Shown here: piece by piece, positions 1 to 9,245 of the stretch
Numbering within the stretch: position 1 is the first letter of the stretch
How the letters are laid out: each line of letters opens with the position of its first letter
Source: Phallus indusiatus
Lineage: Eukaryota > Basidiomycota > Agaricomycetes > Phallales > Phallaceae
DNA: 64,000 bases
Direction: 5' to 3'
Assembly: GCA_027605045.1 (NCBI GenBank)
Contig: JAQFWX010000072.1
Coordinates: forward strand, 1-64,000
Notes under the pieces: generated by a model
The model's input: only the letters and a program-made list of their open reading frames with translations
What the model was told of the DNA's origin: nothing
Database searches by the model: none
Position numbers and translations under genes: made by a program

Positions 1-29
1 CTGTAGTAACATCATTTTTAAAACGCCAG

Positions 30-1006
30 GTGATTATGTCGATAGAGGTCTTTTTAGCGTAGAGACAATATCATTGCTGACGTGCCTAAAATTACGATAT
101 CCTGACCGTGTTCAATTAATACGTGGCAATCACGAGTCTCGCGCAGTAACTCAGGTCAGTGATTTCCAAAACCTTCTTGATTGCTTGAAAATCGAACACG
201 ACTCAGAGTTACGGCTTCTATACCGAATGCGTTCGAAAATATGGTTCCTCCCACGTATGGACATACTTTACCGATATGTTCGACTTCTTAACTCTGTCCG
301 TTGTCATTGATGATCGCATATTTTGTGTCCATGGCGGTGAGTTTTCAACAGCCCAACAATTTTCAATTCACGCTAGATGAAAATCAAGGTTTGTCTCCTT
401 CCATACATTCAATCGACCAAATTAAAGTGGTAGACCGTTTCCGAGGTATTTTGACTTCGGTTTCTTATGCCCATTGATTTATTCTCATTGCTATCAGAAA
501 TTCCACACGAAGGTCCAATGGCAGATCTCGTTTGGTCGGATCCCGATCCGGATAAGGAGGATTTTGCAATTTCACCTCGGTAAACTTTTCCTAGTTCACT
601 TCTTTATCAGTAAATAATCATGATTATCCGTTTATGAACATTAGTGGCGCAGGCTATACATTCGGATCGGGAATTGTACGGAAGTTTCTGGAAACAAACA
701 GGATGTCGCACATACTGCGAGCGCATCAGCTATGCATGGAAGGTTTTAGTGTTTTATATGACAACCATCTCTCCACAGTCTGGTCAGCTCCAAATTACTG
801 TTACCGCTGTGGCAACCTTGCAAGCATACTTGAAGTCGGACCTGGTGAAGGAGCGATGCACTTTAATGTGTTTGAAGCGCCCCTGAAAATGAACGAGATG
901 GCCCTAGCCATCAACCTACCCAAAATGCTGGCGGAAAGGTGTGTAATTCGTTGTCCCTGACGAATAATATACTGACAATGTGTAGTTACCCGAGTACTTT
1001 TTATAA
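30..1006 (+). CDS. PPG1: PP2A-like Ser/Thr protein phosphatase, PPG1 type (3' part, 5' end outside window)
   Basis: Metal-dependent Ser/Thr phosphatase catalytic subunit of the PPP family. The window opens in an intron ending near 29, and the next exon encodes the GDYVDRG metal-binding motif, followed by RGNHES. Splicing out the introns near 156-210, 340-391, 457-499 and 580-648 gives [51 protein letters not shown] and [34 protein letters not shown] and FNVFEAP fit PPG1 better than PP4 or PP6. An intron at 943-985 (GTAATT...TAG) joins the long exon in phase to codons for LPEYFL and a stop at 1006, a PP2A-type C-terminus whose last leucine is the methylation site in related enzymes. Without that splice the frame ends at 960. 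All core motifs are intact. PPG1 enzymes act in glycogen metabolism and, through the Far/STRIPAK complex, in mitophagy control in yeast; that role is inferred. Confidence 0.85.
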
Positions 1007-1127
1007 CATAAACATAAATATACCAGGATATACCTCCTATAATAATCAATCATGTAGAATATCCAAATGTATTGAATATGGCATCGAAATAGGACGAATT
1101 TTGATTTCTCTCGACTGGCCACATGAA

Positions 1128-2449
1128 ATGTTTGGCAGCTCAAGCGTAAAAATCACATGTGCCAGGTATGATGACCTAAGCAAGCCAAAACAATCTCTTT
1201 TCTTCGGAAGTACTATGTAGCATGCTGGCACTATTGGAAGAAAAGCACAATGCAATATTAGGTTTATATCACCAACACTACGACGCTCTTTTAGAAATTA
1301 GGAACACTCTATACGACAACGTTCTTCCTGCTCTTGTAAGGGAGCTACATCTGGAAGACGAGACGGTAGAATGGTTGAGAACGTGGATTGCTGATCAAGG
1401 TCAGTTTGATTTATTACTTCCCAATTTGGGTTTTTATCTGTTGATGTAGGTTCTATCTTTCGTATGCTTAAGGCATGGAGAACTTTAGCCTGCCGTACCT
1501 GGCCTAAACTAACTACTTTGCAGAAACACAAATTCGATCCTGGGAAAGCTATCGAATTTTCTACCCATACCTTGCGATGGCGCGTTCAAGAAAGGCAGAA
1601 TCTTGAATCTCACTCAGCGCGAGAGAGCATCCAAAAGAGTATAAGAAGTTTGCCCATCAAAATTCGTGATATTTTTGGACGACCTGCCGTCTTGATAAAA
1701 CCTTCTGTTATTCAAAATAACATTTCGGAAGCTAAAAGAGAGATAGTTCATGTATATGAAAAAGTTCGCCAGCAAATGGCTTTTCAACACGACTTTCAAG
1801 AATCTGGATGTGTCCAATTTGTCATGATAATCGACACCAAGGATGTGTCGCTCAGCAGTTCAGTAAGTCACTAAACTCTTTTGGTTCATAATATATCAAT
1901 CTCGATAGATCCTTGGTATCATACCTTGGTTTGTTCGTGAAGTGGCACCAAGATTTCCGGGAATGCGCCGCTGCTTTTGTGGTAAACTATACTAAGACAT
2001 ATGGGCTACATAACTTTATCAAGTGAGTTTATTATACTTGTCCGATAATCCTTGCGTAACAATTGGCGACATGTAGACGACTACTTCCAGCTAATGCACA
2101 GGCAAGGATTTACTTCCCGATGCGTCCGAATTAAATTCATGTTTTCCTGCCCATTACATTTTGGTTAGTGATTTCCCGCCGTGCCGCGTTTATCAGAGTA
2201 TGCAAAACCGATATTGCCTTCTTTTTCAAAGATACCTATGGAAATTTTGATGTCCCAGAAGATCGAGTGACCATGAACGCGGGGCAACCGCCTGTCGCCG
2301 AGGAAGAATGTTTGAAGATCATATCTGCGTCTTCTAATGGCTCAATTACAAGCGGCAATCTGTCACAGTATTTTTCATCCATGTCTGTTTTCAATCCTTA
2401 CTTTGGTTATCCTATCATCAATATTCCTGGATCATCCGCACCTCTCTGA
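1128..2449 (+). CDS. uncharacterised multi-exon protein
   Basis: I do not recognise this family. A consistent model exists: a possible short first exon from ATG 1128 spliced into 1221, or a start at 1222; a frame to 1399; intron 1400-1449; a frame to about 1846; intron to 1908; a frame to about 2033; intron to about 2075; then an intron of about 47 nt near 2123-2169. Phases match at the junctions. The protein is helical and charged (LHLEDETVEWLRTW, ARESIQKSIRSLPIKI, SEAKREIVHVYEKVRQQM) and has an acidic segment after VPEDRV. The frame stops at 2449. A second open stretch at 2450-2618, one base out of frame, encodes KRDFARTLIRLW and a hydrophobic WPWILVTIALWGANLMG segment, so the true 3' end may include a membrane-associated tail reached by another splice, or the gene carries a frameshift. 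It lies downstream of PPG1 on the same strand. Confidence 0.45.
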
Positions 2450-3347
2450 GGAATGGTCGCCAGCGTAAAAGGGATTTCGCTCGTACCTTGATACGACTCT
2501 GGCTGGTCAAATTGGAGAGATTGACAGATAAGACGTGGCCTTGGATTTTGGTGACAATTGCGCTTTGGGGTGCGAATTTAATGGGCAATCATAAACAAGT
2601 ATATACGGCTTTATATTAAATTGTGGATCCTGTCGTCCTGAGGTAAATTCTGTCATCGACTATCATTCTGAATTCATGTCAGAATAGCTTCCATAGTGGG
2701 TCCAATGAAATTTATATGATTGCTCAAAATTTGATTTCACAGTTTCTAGGCGACGCTCACCATAACAAATAATGGGGAGTTAAAATCACTGCCACTTGTC
2801 AGGAATATTGAGTTGATATTGAGCGATGTGAATATGCCAGTTTCATGTTTCATGATAATGACAAATTGCGACGCATCGCAATCGGACGAGCTTCTTGAGC
2901 CAGTTAATACTTCGGTGTTGAGCTGCGGGCGAAATTTTGCATTCTCAACTGATGCACAAAATTTAGCGAGTCACCACTTAGTAATGTGGACTCAATATTA
3001 TATGCACCATTGGAACACTACGGAATGCGATTGGTTAGGATGTACGGCTTGTTTGCCCCGATCACTTTATTGCATAAAAAGCGTTTTATTTCATCTAGAA
3101 CCACCATCTTTGTTTTGAAGGGCATGGTGACTCAGGAAGTTGGATCTTGAATTGCTGCTCGGTGTGCTAGCAAAATTTTGCTATTCAAGCTGGTGGACGT
3201 CAATGGATTACGTAGGGATCGTTAGGTAATCACAGCACAGACTCCGCCTTACGGGTCCTTTTCGATCCCCAACGCGAACGCGTTGGACTACCTTTACACA
3301 GTCACGCGACAATTTGATCAATTTCGCCTTTTTTAAAATACAGAGGA
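2450..3347. other. intergenic stretch upstream of the Fun30-like gene
   Basis: The first 170 bases hold the out-of-frame coding-like tail described for the preceding gene. From about 2620 to 3260 I see only short frames with no recognisable protein, including one of 101 codons at 2813-3118. The last 80 bases contain three ACGCG cores (listed separately) and precede the ATG at 3348. Confidence 0.4.
3271..3308. promoter_or_regulatory. MluI cell-cycle box-like cluster upstream of FUN30
   Basis: ACGCG at 3272-3276, a full ACGCGT at 3278-3283 and ACGCG at 3304-3308 lie 40-76 bases before the FUN30 start codon. ACGCGT is the recognition core of the fungal G1/S factor MBF. That it works here is inference; it may be in the promoter or the 5' leader. 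Confidence 0.4.
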
Positions 3348-6300
3348 ATGTCTTCAAAGTCGAGTATTGAGCAGCAAAATCGGGTGATTATAGTCTGGTT
3401 TTGTTGATAATCGTTTGTGTCACCACAGCTTCTGACCAACTGTGCTTATTTCTCAAATAGAATTCAGCGCTGGCAGCTCTCCGTTTTAAAAAGAATGTCC
3501 GAAAGCTAGCATCAAATAATGTCATACACAACGGAGCTCTACCTGCCTCTTCCACTACTACTCCTGCCTACCAAGTTCCAGCCCAATCAAGGGATGCCAC
3601 TTCTGCACGTGCTTCGTATTCAAGCAATAGTATAGCCAAACCGTTGCTTGGAAATGTTCTCGTTCCGGATTCTAGTCCTGTAAATCCCAACTCGTCTTCT
3701 ACCTCTTTGGAAGACGTCATGTACAAACCCCATCAATCCAAGTTCTTCAGCAATCCGGAGATGGCTCGGTCAGCTCAACTGCCTTCACTACCTAATATAC
3801 TACGTGAGCCCGACCCGCTGTCCGCGCCTTCGGGGTTTACAACTTCCCAGACATCGTTATCGGTCTCTCCATCACCAAACGGTATACTCGCGAAAAACTC
3901 ACGAATACTAGAGGATGACTATGATCGCGGTCCCCCACGCAAACGAATAAACCGGGGGGAGTTATCTTCAAGTCCTATCGTCATAGAAAGCTCTCCCGAT
4001 TCCAAGATATCTATATCTTCAACACCTCCCTCTGTTGCTAATAAACAGTCCTCCGACTCAGAACTCCCAGATCCTCTCGACTTGTTCAAATCTCAAACAC
4101 CTCCCAAACCTAGAGTTGTTCGCGGTCCCCGTCTGACAGATCAGTCAACATCTATTGAGCTCACCAAACTTATCCTTATCAACCCCAAGCATGATCCTGC
4201 ACGCGTAACTGCCGCTTTCACAGTCTGCGACGGAGATGTTAAAGCCGCAACATTGTTAATGGAAGACGAATCATGGACACATGAAGTTCCCCAGACTCCC
4301 GCCAGCTCACAAAGCATTTTCGCGTCGCAAACGCCCGATAGTTCTAGCAAACGGGCTGCGGAGAAGGTAAAAAGGAAACAGTCTATGATATATGCGAAAC
4401 GGAATGAGCTAGCGGCTGCCCAAGAAACGGTTGTTCCCCCCAAGCATGAGGCTGTTATATCTATCGATAGTCCGATTATCTCGAAGCCTTTCAAAAGAAA
4501 GGCTGCGAAGAATGTGGTAGCTTCTAGTGGATCCGAAAACGAGTATTCCGATAATGACGATGAGAGTTATGTCTCACAATTGCAGAGTCAGGCATACTTT
4601 GATCAAGCTTTGAAGTGGTTGAACGAGTGCGAGCCCGCTGCTATAGTTGAACTAGCAGGTAGGCACCCTTTTTTAAAAAGATAGGGATTACTATATAACT
4701 TTTGTTCCAGGTGTTACCCAACAACAGGCAAAGACCCTAGTTTCACTACGACCCTTCGAAGATGTCGATGACTTCAATACCAAACTTTCTCGGAAGAATA
4801 AGACGGGTCTAAGCAGGAATATCCTCGGGTACTGCAAAGAGCTGTTTCAAAGCTACACAACCGTCGATGATCTTCTCGAGAAGTGCGAAAAGATCGGCGT
4901 GGAGCTTCGGGAGGCTATAGACAAGTGGAATGTAGGGATGGCAGGGGCTTCTTCTTCGAAACTTGCTATAGATGAGGATGATGGTAGTCTTGCCCTTTTA
5001 GAATCTTTACCTGAAGATTATGAAAGCAATGGAGATTTCATCGCTAAACAGCCTTCGCTGTTATCTGAGATTGTTCAATTGAAAGAATATCAACTTCTTG
5101 GTGTCAATTGGATGTATCTGTTATACCAGCGAAACCTGAGCTGTATTCTTGCGGATGAAATGGGTAACCATGACCCTCAATCTCTGTTTGGAGCTTGTTT
5201 TCTAACTCGGTTATTTAGGTCTGGGAAAGACTGTTCAGGTTATTGCGTTTCTTGCACTACTAAAGGAACGTCAGGCTCAGGGGAGACACTTGATCATTGT
5301 TCCGTATGTTTCTTTGCGCTTTCACAGTTAGCATTACATATAATGATCACTTGCAGTTCTTCCACGCTAGAAAACTGGTTGCGCGAGTTCGATCGTTTTG
5401 CGCCCTCCGTCAATGTTCAAGCCTACTATGGTTCGCAAAAGGAACGTGAGGGCCTCCGATTCGAATTGAGAAACAAATCTTGGGATGTTCTCGTGACCAC
5501 GTACAATCTTGCTCAAGGCGATGAGCGCGATCGGAAGTTTTTCCGGAAGTTCGAATGGATTGTAAGATCGCTTTTTTGGTCATCGTTATGAACGAATCTT
5601 ATTCTTTTTTAACATTAGTGTTGTATATTCGATGAGGGTCATGTTTTGAAAAACTTCGAATCTCAGCGATATGGACAATTAATGAAAATCGAATCAAAGT
5701 GGCGTTTACTTCTTACTGGAACGCCTTTGCAGAATAATTTGCAGGAGCTTGTGGTACGCTTTTTCCTGATTTTTCAGATATCCAAAATTCCTTCCTCAGC
5801 ACAAATACTGTAGTCATTAATGAACTTCATATTACCGGATCATTTTAATGGGGTCGTTGATACTTTAAGGACAATTTTTAAAGTGAAAGCGGATAGACAG
5901 ATTAGTCTCCTGGCGAGAGATAGGGTTACCCGAGCTAAGAAGATGATGGCCCCGTTCGTTTTACGACGGCGGAAGGACATGGTACGCCCTCACTTTTCTA
6001 CAACTCTGAGAGAGTGTGTATTCCTTAATGACATAACCACCTTAGGTCTTAAAAGATCTGCCTAAGAAGTCGGAACGCATCGAATGGTGCGATCTAACAC
6101 CGTTACAAAAGTCTATTTATCGTGATACCATGCAGCGCTCTCGGAAGGCTATTCTCGAACTCGCTCCTACCGAGTTGGAAGACAGCACGGAGAATAGTAA
6201 AGGAAAGAAGCGGCCCCGTGAGACGAAGAAAGCCAAGGATACCTCGAACAATGTTTTAATGGATCTTCGAAAAGCCGCTTGTCATCCTATGCTATTTCGG

Positions 6301-7283
6301 CGGCTTTTCGACGATTCTACTCTCAAAGTTATGGCTAAACAGTGCATGAAGGAACCGGAGTTTTGTGATAGCAACTACCAGTACATCGTTGAGGACATGG
6401 AGGTAATGACGGACGCGGAACTACAGTCGTTTAGTTTGAAATATAAGGTACAAAACTAGTCTCTCGATTCTGTAGTTTTGTTGGCTCATGATAGTTTCGT
6501 AGTCGACTAGGAAGTTTGCTAAGGATGTCAAATGCTTTGAGGACGCTGGAAAGGTTTCGAGGCTGTTGTCGTTGTTGAAGGATTGCCAGGACCAAGGAAG
6601 AAGAGCCCTCATATTTTCACAGGTACGAAGAACTCTTCTTTCGGAAAGTTTAAGATAGCTTATCACGGTGTGGTACCAGTTTACACAAGTCCTCGATATC
6701 CTACAAGTCGTGCTGAAGAATAGAAAAATGAAATTTCTTGTTCTCACCGGCTCTACCGCAGTTGATGTACGACAATCGTTGGTGGACGAGTTCAACGAAG
6801 ACGAGACTATACCTGTTTTTCTCCTTTCCACCAAGGCGGGCGGTATGGGTATCAACTTGACTGCGGCCAGCGTTGTCGTTCTTTTTGATCAAGACTTTAA
6901 CCCGCATAATGATCGTCAAGCCGCTGATCGGGCGTACAGAATCGGTCAGAAGCGAGATGTGGATGTCATCAAGCTGATCACCAAATCAACCATAGAGGCA
7001 AGTGGTTACTCTTTTCGTCATGCACGTTTCTAATGTAACGTAGGAGGATATGTATCGTCTCGGGCAGACAAAACTAGCACTAGACGAAGCTGTGGCAGGA
7101 GATGACACGGGCGACGGGCAGAGCGATGAAAAAGCCGAGAAGAAGATGAGGACCTCCCTTTTGAGCGCTCTTCGAGAACAATTCGAAAGAGAGGAGGAGC
7201 AAGAAGGTACGAGTCGGGGTGATTCATCTGTAGCTGAAGTGGACGAGGACATGGGTACGGATGGAACCAAGGACAAGAGTTAA
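3348..7283 (+). CDS. FUN30: SNF2-family chromatin remodeler, Fun30/Fft/SMARCAD1 type
   Basis: ATP-dependent nucleosome remodeler of the Fun30 group, which promotes DNA-end resection and keeps silent chromatin. Start at 3348 gives a 12-codon exon, intron 3384-3460 and then a long exon (to 4658) rich in Ser/Pro with a basic RKRIN stretch. Around 4140-4270 lies a CUE-like helix ([20 protein letters not shown]), the ubiquitin-binding element expected in this family. After the intron at 4659-4710 comes the family's pre-helicase region, then motif I split by intron 5164-5218 ([15 protein letters not shown]), the [11 protein letters not shown] segment, the DEGH Walker B box (about 5630) and [10 protein letters not shown]. 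The C-terminal lobe has [22 protein letters not shown] and [13 protein letters not shown]. The DEGH box is normal for SMARCAD1/Fun30. The protein ends in an acidic tail at 7283. About eight further short introns and roughly 1,100 residues; no break seen. Confidence 0.9.
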
Positions 7284-7372
7284 TGTGGATTTCTCAAATG
7301 GCTTTCTCTGTTTGTTTGTCGGAATGCATGCTGTGCTAAAAACCATGGTATATAAATATTGAACTTAATATA

Positions 7373-8142
7373 CTAATTGAAGCCTGATTGGCTCCTCATA
7401 AGTTTATCTACTCCATTTCGAAAATACTCGTTGTCAATTCCATGTTCCTTCGAATCCATTTTCGACAGTGGGTTGCGAACCACGAATTCTATGAATGGCC
7501 CAGTATAGATTTGTCGTAGTAAGTATTGCATCGTTTCTATCTGTGGATCTGTAAACAAGGCAAACTTGTATCCAGACACTGTTTCGAAAAGATGTAATTT
7601 ATATGTTGACGTTCGATATGCCATGAAACGGTCATTGCTAATTAGGAACAGCGCTTTAGACATTCTGATGCTGGTGTGGCAGGGAAAACAAAGAGACGGA
7701 CCCTCCTGATAACTTCTTTACCATCTGTCTTAAAGATGTGACTACACCATAAACTAGTTTGGCCTCTTCATCGAAGGGTAAGGTATTTGACGCGCCGGGT
7801 GGATGTGGTGTCTCTGAAGTCTTTGGAGGAACGGGTAAGGGTGACGGCGGTGGAGGGGGTGTTACGGGAGACGCAGCAATAACGACGCCAGAAGATACAT
7901 TAAGAGAACTCCGGGGATGTAGAAATGTGATAGTTTGGCCGTTGGTATCGTGAGGACGAGGTGTAACTGCACGAGACACCGCGGGTAAAATGTTCCCTTC
8001 TGCGGCAGGTTTTAGTGGTTTTGTTCTATGCCAATCTTGGTAGAAAACACAATTACAATGTCTAGAAGTCATTTAAGCCTATATTTGACAAAATAAACGC
8101 AGTTAATTACCTATCGTATATGTACAGGCTGTAAATCGTCAT
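7373..8142 (-). CDS. BET5: TRAPP complex core subunit Bet5 / TRAPPC1
   Basis: Longin-like small subunit of the TRAPP tethering complexes, which act as the Rab GTPase (Ypt1) exchange factor in ER-to-Golgi and Golgi traffic. The first exon starts at 8142 and encodes MTIYSLYIYD; a short intron restores DRHCNCVFYQDWHR, the TRAPPC1 N-terminal signature. A Pro/Ser-rich insert follows (about 8010-7770, with a PPPPPSPLPVPP run), then VYGVVTSLRQMVKKLSG. A second intron near 7715-7640 leads to FMAYRTSTYKLHLFET, GYKFALFTDP and IYTGPFIEFVVRNPL, which match the C-terminal half of the family. About 220 residues, against about 145-160 in animals and yeast; the insert explains the excess. It is divergent from TRM112, with 140 bases between start codons. 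Confidence 0.88.
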
Positions 8143-8282
8143 GACCGTAGGTGTGACTTTTGAGCTGTCACAGAATCCAGAGGTCTTTTTGCGAATAGTA
8201 CATTGTGCGTTGCAGCGATCAACTTTCTACCTGGTGTATGCCAGCTTTCTGACTTTTAGTGACTATCACAATTGCAACAGAT
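8143..8282. promoter_or_regulatory. shared BET5-TRM112 promoter region
   Basis: Only 140 bases separate the divergent start codons of BET5 (8142, minus) and TRM112 (8283, plus). Any core promoters for both must sit in or overlap this interval. I see no clear TATA box. The head-to-head arrangement is read directly; shared regulation is inference. Confidence 0.5.
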
Positions 8283-8854
8283 ATGCGGTTAATAACCCAT
8301 CACGTGCTTGCATGTCATGCAAAAGGATGCACGTCGAATAATTTTCCTCTCAAGTTTTCCGAAGTGGAGGTCAAAACTTCAGAGGCAGAATTCAGCCCAG
8401 AGTTCATAAAAGGGTTTTATCCGAAAATCGAGTGGAATGCTTTGATTGATACCGCGAAAGAGGTTTGTTATCCGGTTCCTTTGTGCGCCATCTATTAAAT
8501 TGTTGGACGTCTATGCAGTTTGGTGAAACATCGTTACCTCAAGAACAACCTAATGTAGACGATTTGGACGAAGAAACAATGAAAAAGCTACATCATGTAT
8601 TGATGGAGGTAAGTTTAGCTCCATCGTTCGTGACAAAAGAAGCTGTGCTCGAACTCAATGTCGACTGCTGCAGATTTCCGTAACTGCAGGGAAGATGACT
8701 TGTCCAAATTGCGGGCATGTCTATCCCATTATGAGTGGGATCCCCAACATGGTAAAAATGACTTTTTATCTTTTATGTTCAACTGTGTGATGACTGTTTT
8801 CTCGACTGTCTCTGCTGTTCTTCATAGCTTTTGGCGGAACATGAGATTGCATAG
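8283..8854 (+). CDS. TRM112: Trm112, methyltransferase and translation-termination cofactor
   Basis: Zinc-finger activator subunit that stabilises several S-adenosylmethionine methyltransferases (tRNA Trm9 and Trm11, rRNA Bud23, release-factor Mtq2). Four exons in perfect phase: 8283-8462, 8519-8608, 8674-8751 and 8828-8854, giving 124 residues, the usual size. The start MRLITHHVLACHAKGC matches the family start MKLLTHNML-C--KG. The middle has FPLKF and FIKGFYPKIEWNAL; the C-terminal exon holds MTCPNCGHVYPIMSGIPNM, with the second zinc Cys pair and the conserved GIPNML end. The ATG at 8283 is chosen over an upstream in-frame ATG at 8259 because MRLITH is the conserved start. A short distance separates it from divergent BET5, so the two probably share a promoter. 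Confidence 0.93.
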
Positions 8855-9194
8855 GATCAGCATGAAAATCAAATAAAGGAGATCTTCAATCTGCATTGTC
8901 TAGCTTTGTGATCCATCATTCTTTTTCTCCCTTTGCTTTTGGCGCGAACAAACGAATTAACCTATGTATTGATCTTTATGAAAACTTTTGAAACATTAAT
9001 AAAAGAGTAAGAAAGGACCCGAGTCCCTGCACTGCCTCCGTCGGCTATTTTTGTACCACGACCCGACCCAGTTTGTCGTTCTGCTCCGCCGAGCTGTTTC
9101 TTAGATAAATTTCGCCACATTCAAAACTGTGTTGATCGACTTCAACGCTTTTTTTCTCTTTCTTCGTCGCCCTTCTCACCACCTGTCGCTCTAA

Positions 9195-9212
9195 ACGCGA
9201 CATACGACGCGT
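9195..9212. promoter_or_regulatory. MluI cell-cycle box-like pair upstream of the Chk2-like kinase
   Basis: ACGCG at 9195-9199 and a full ACGCGT at 9207-9212 lie 33-51 bases before the kinase ATG at 9246, within a near-palindromic stretch. ACGCGT is the core bound by fungal MBF at G1/S genes. The rest of 8855-9245 is a pyrimidine-rich intergenic region with no gene visible. Confidence 0.4.
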
Positions 9213-9245
9213 TTAATAAATCCCCTCTCCGCTTTCGCTACTGCA

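Noticed and set aside
5630..5650. DEGH instead of DEAH in the Fun30-like Walker B box as a defect
   Set aside because: DEGH is the normal form in the SMARCAD1/Fun30 group and is also usual in Rad5-like proteins (seen near 62040).
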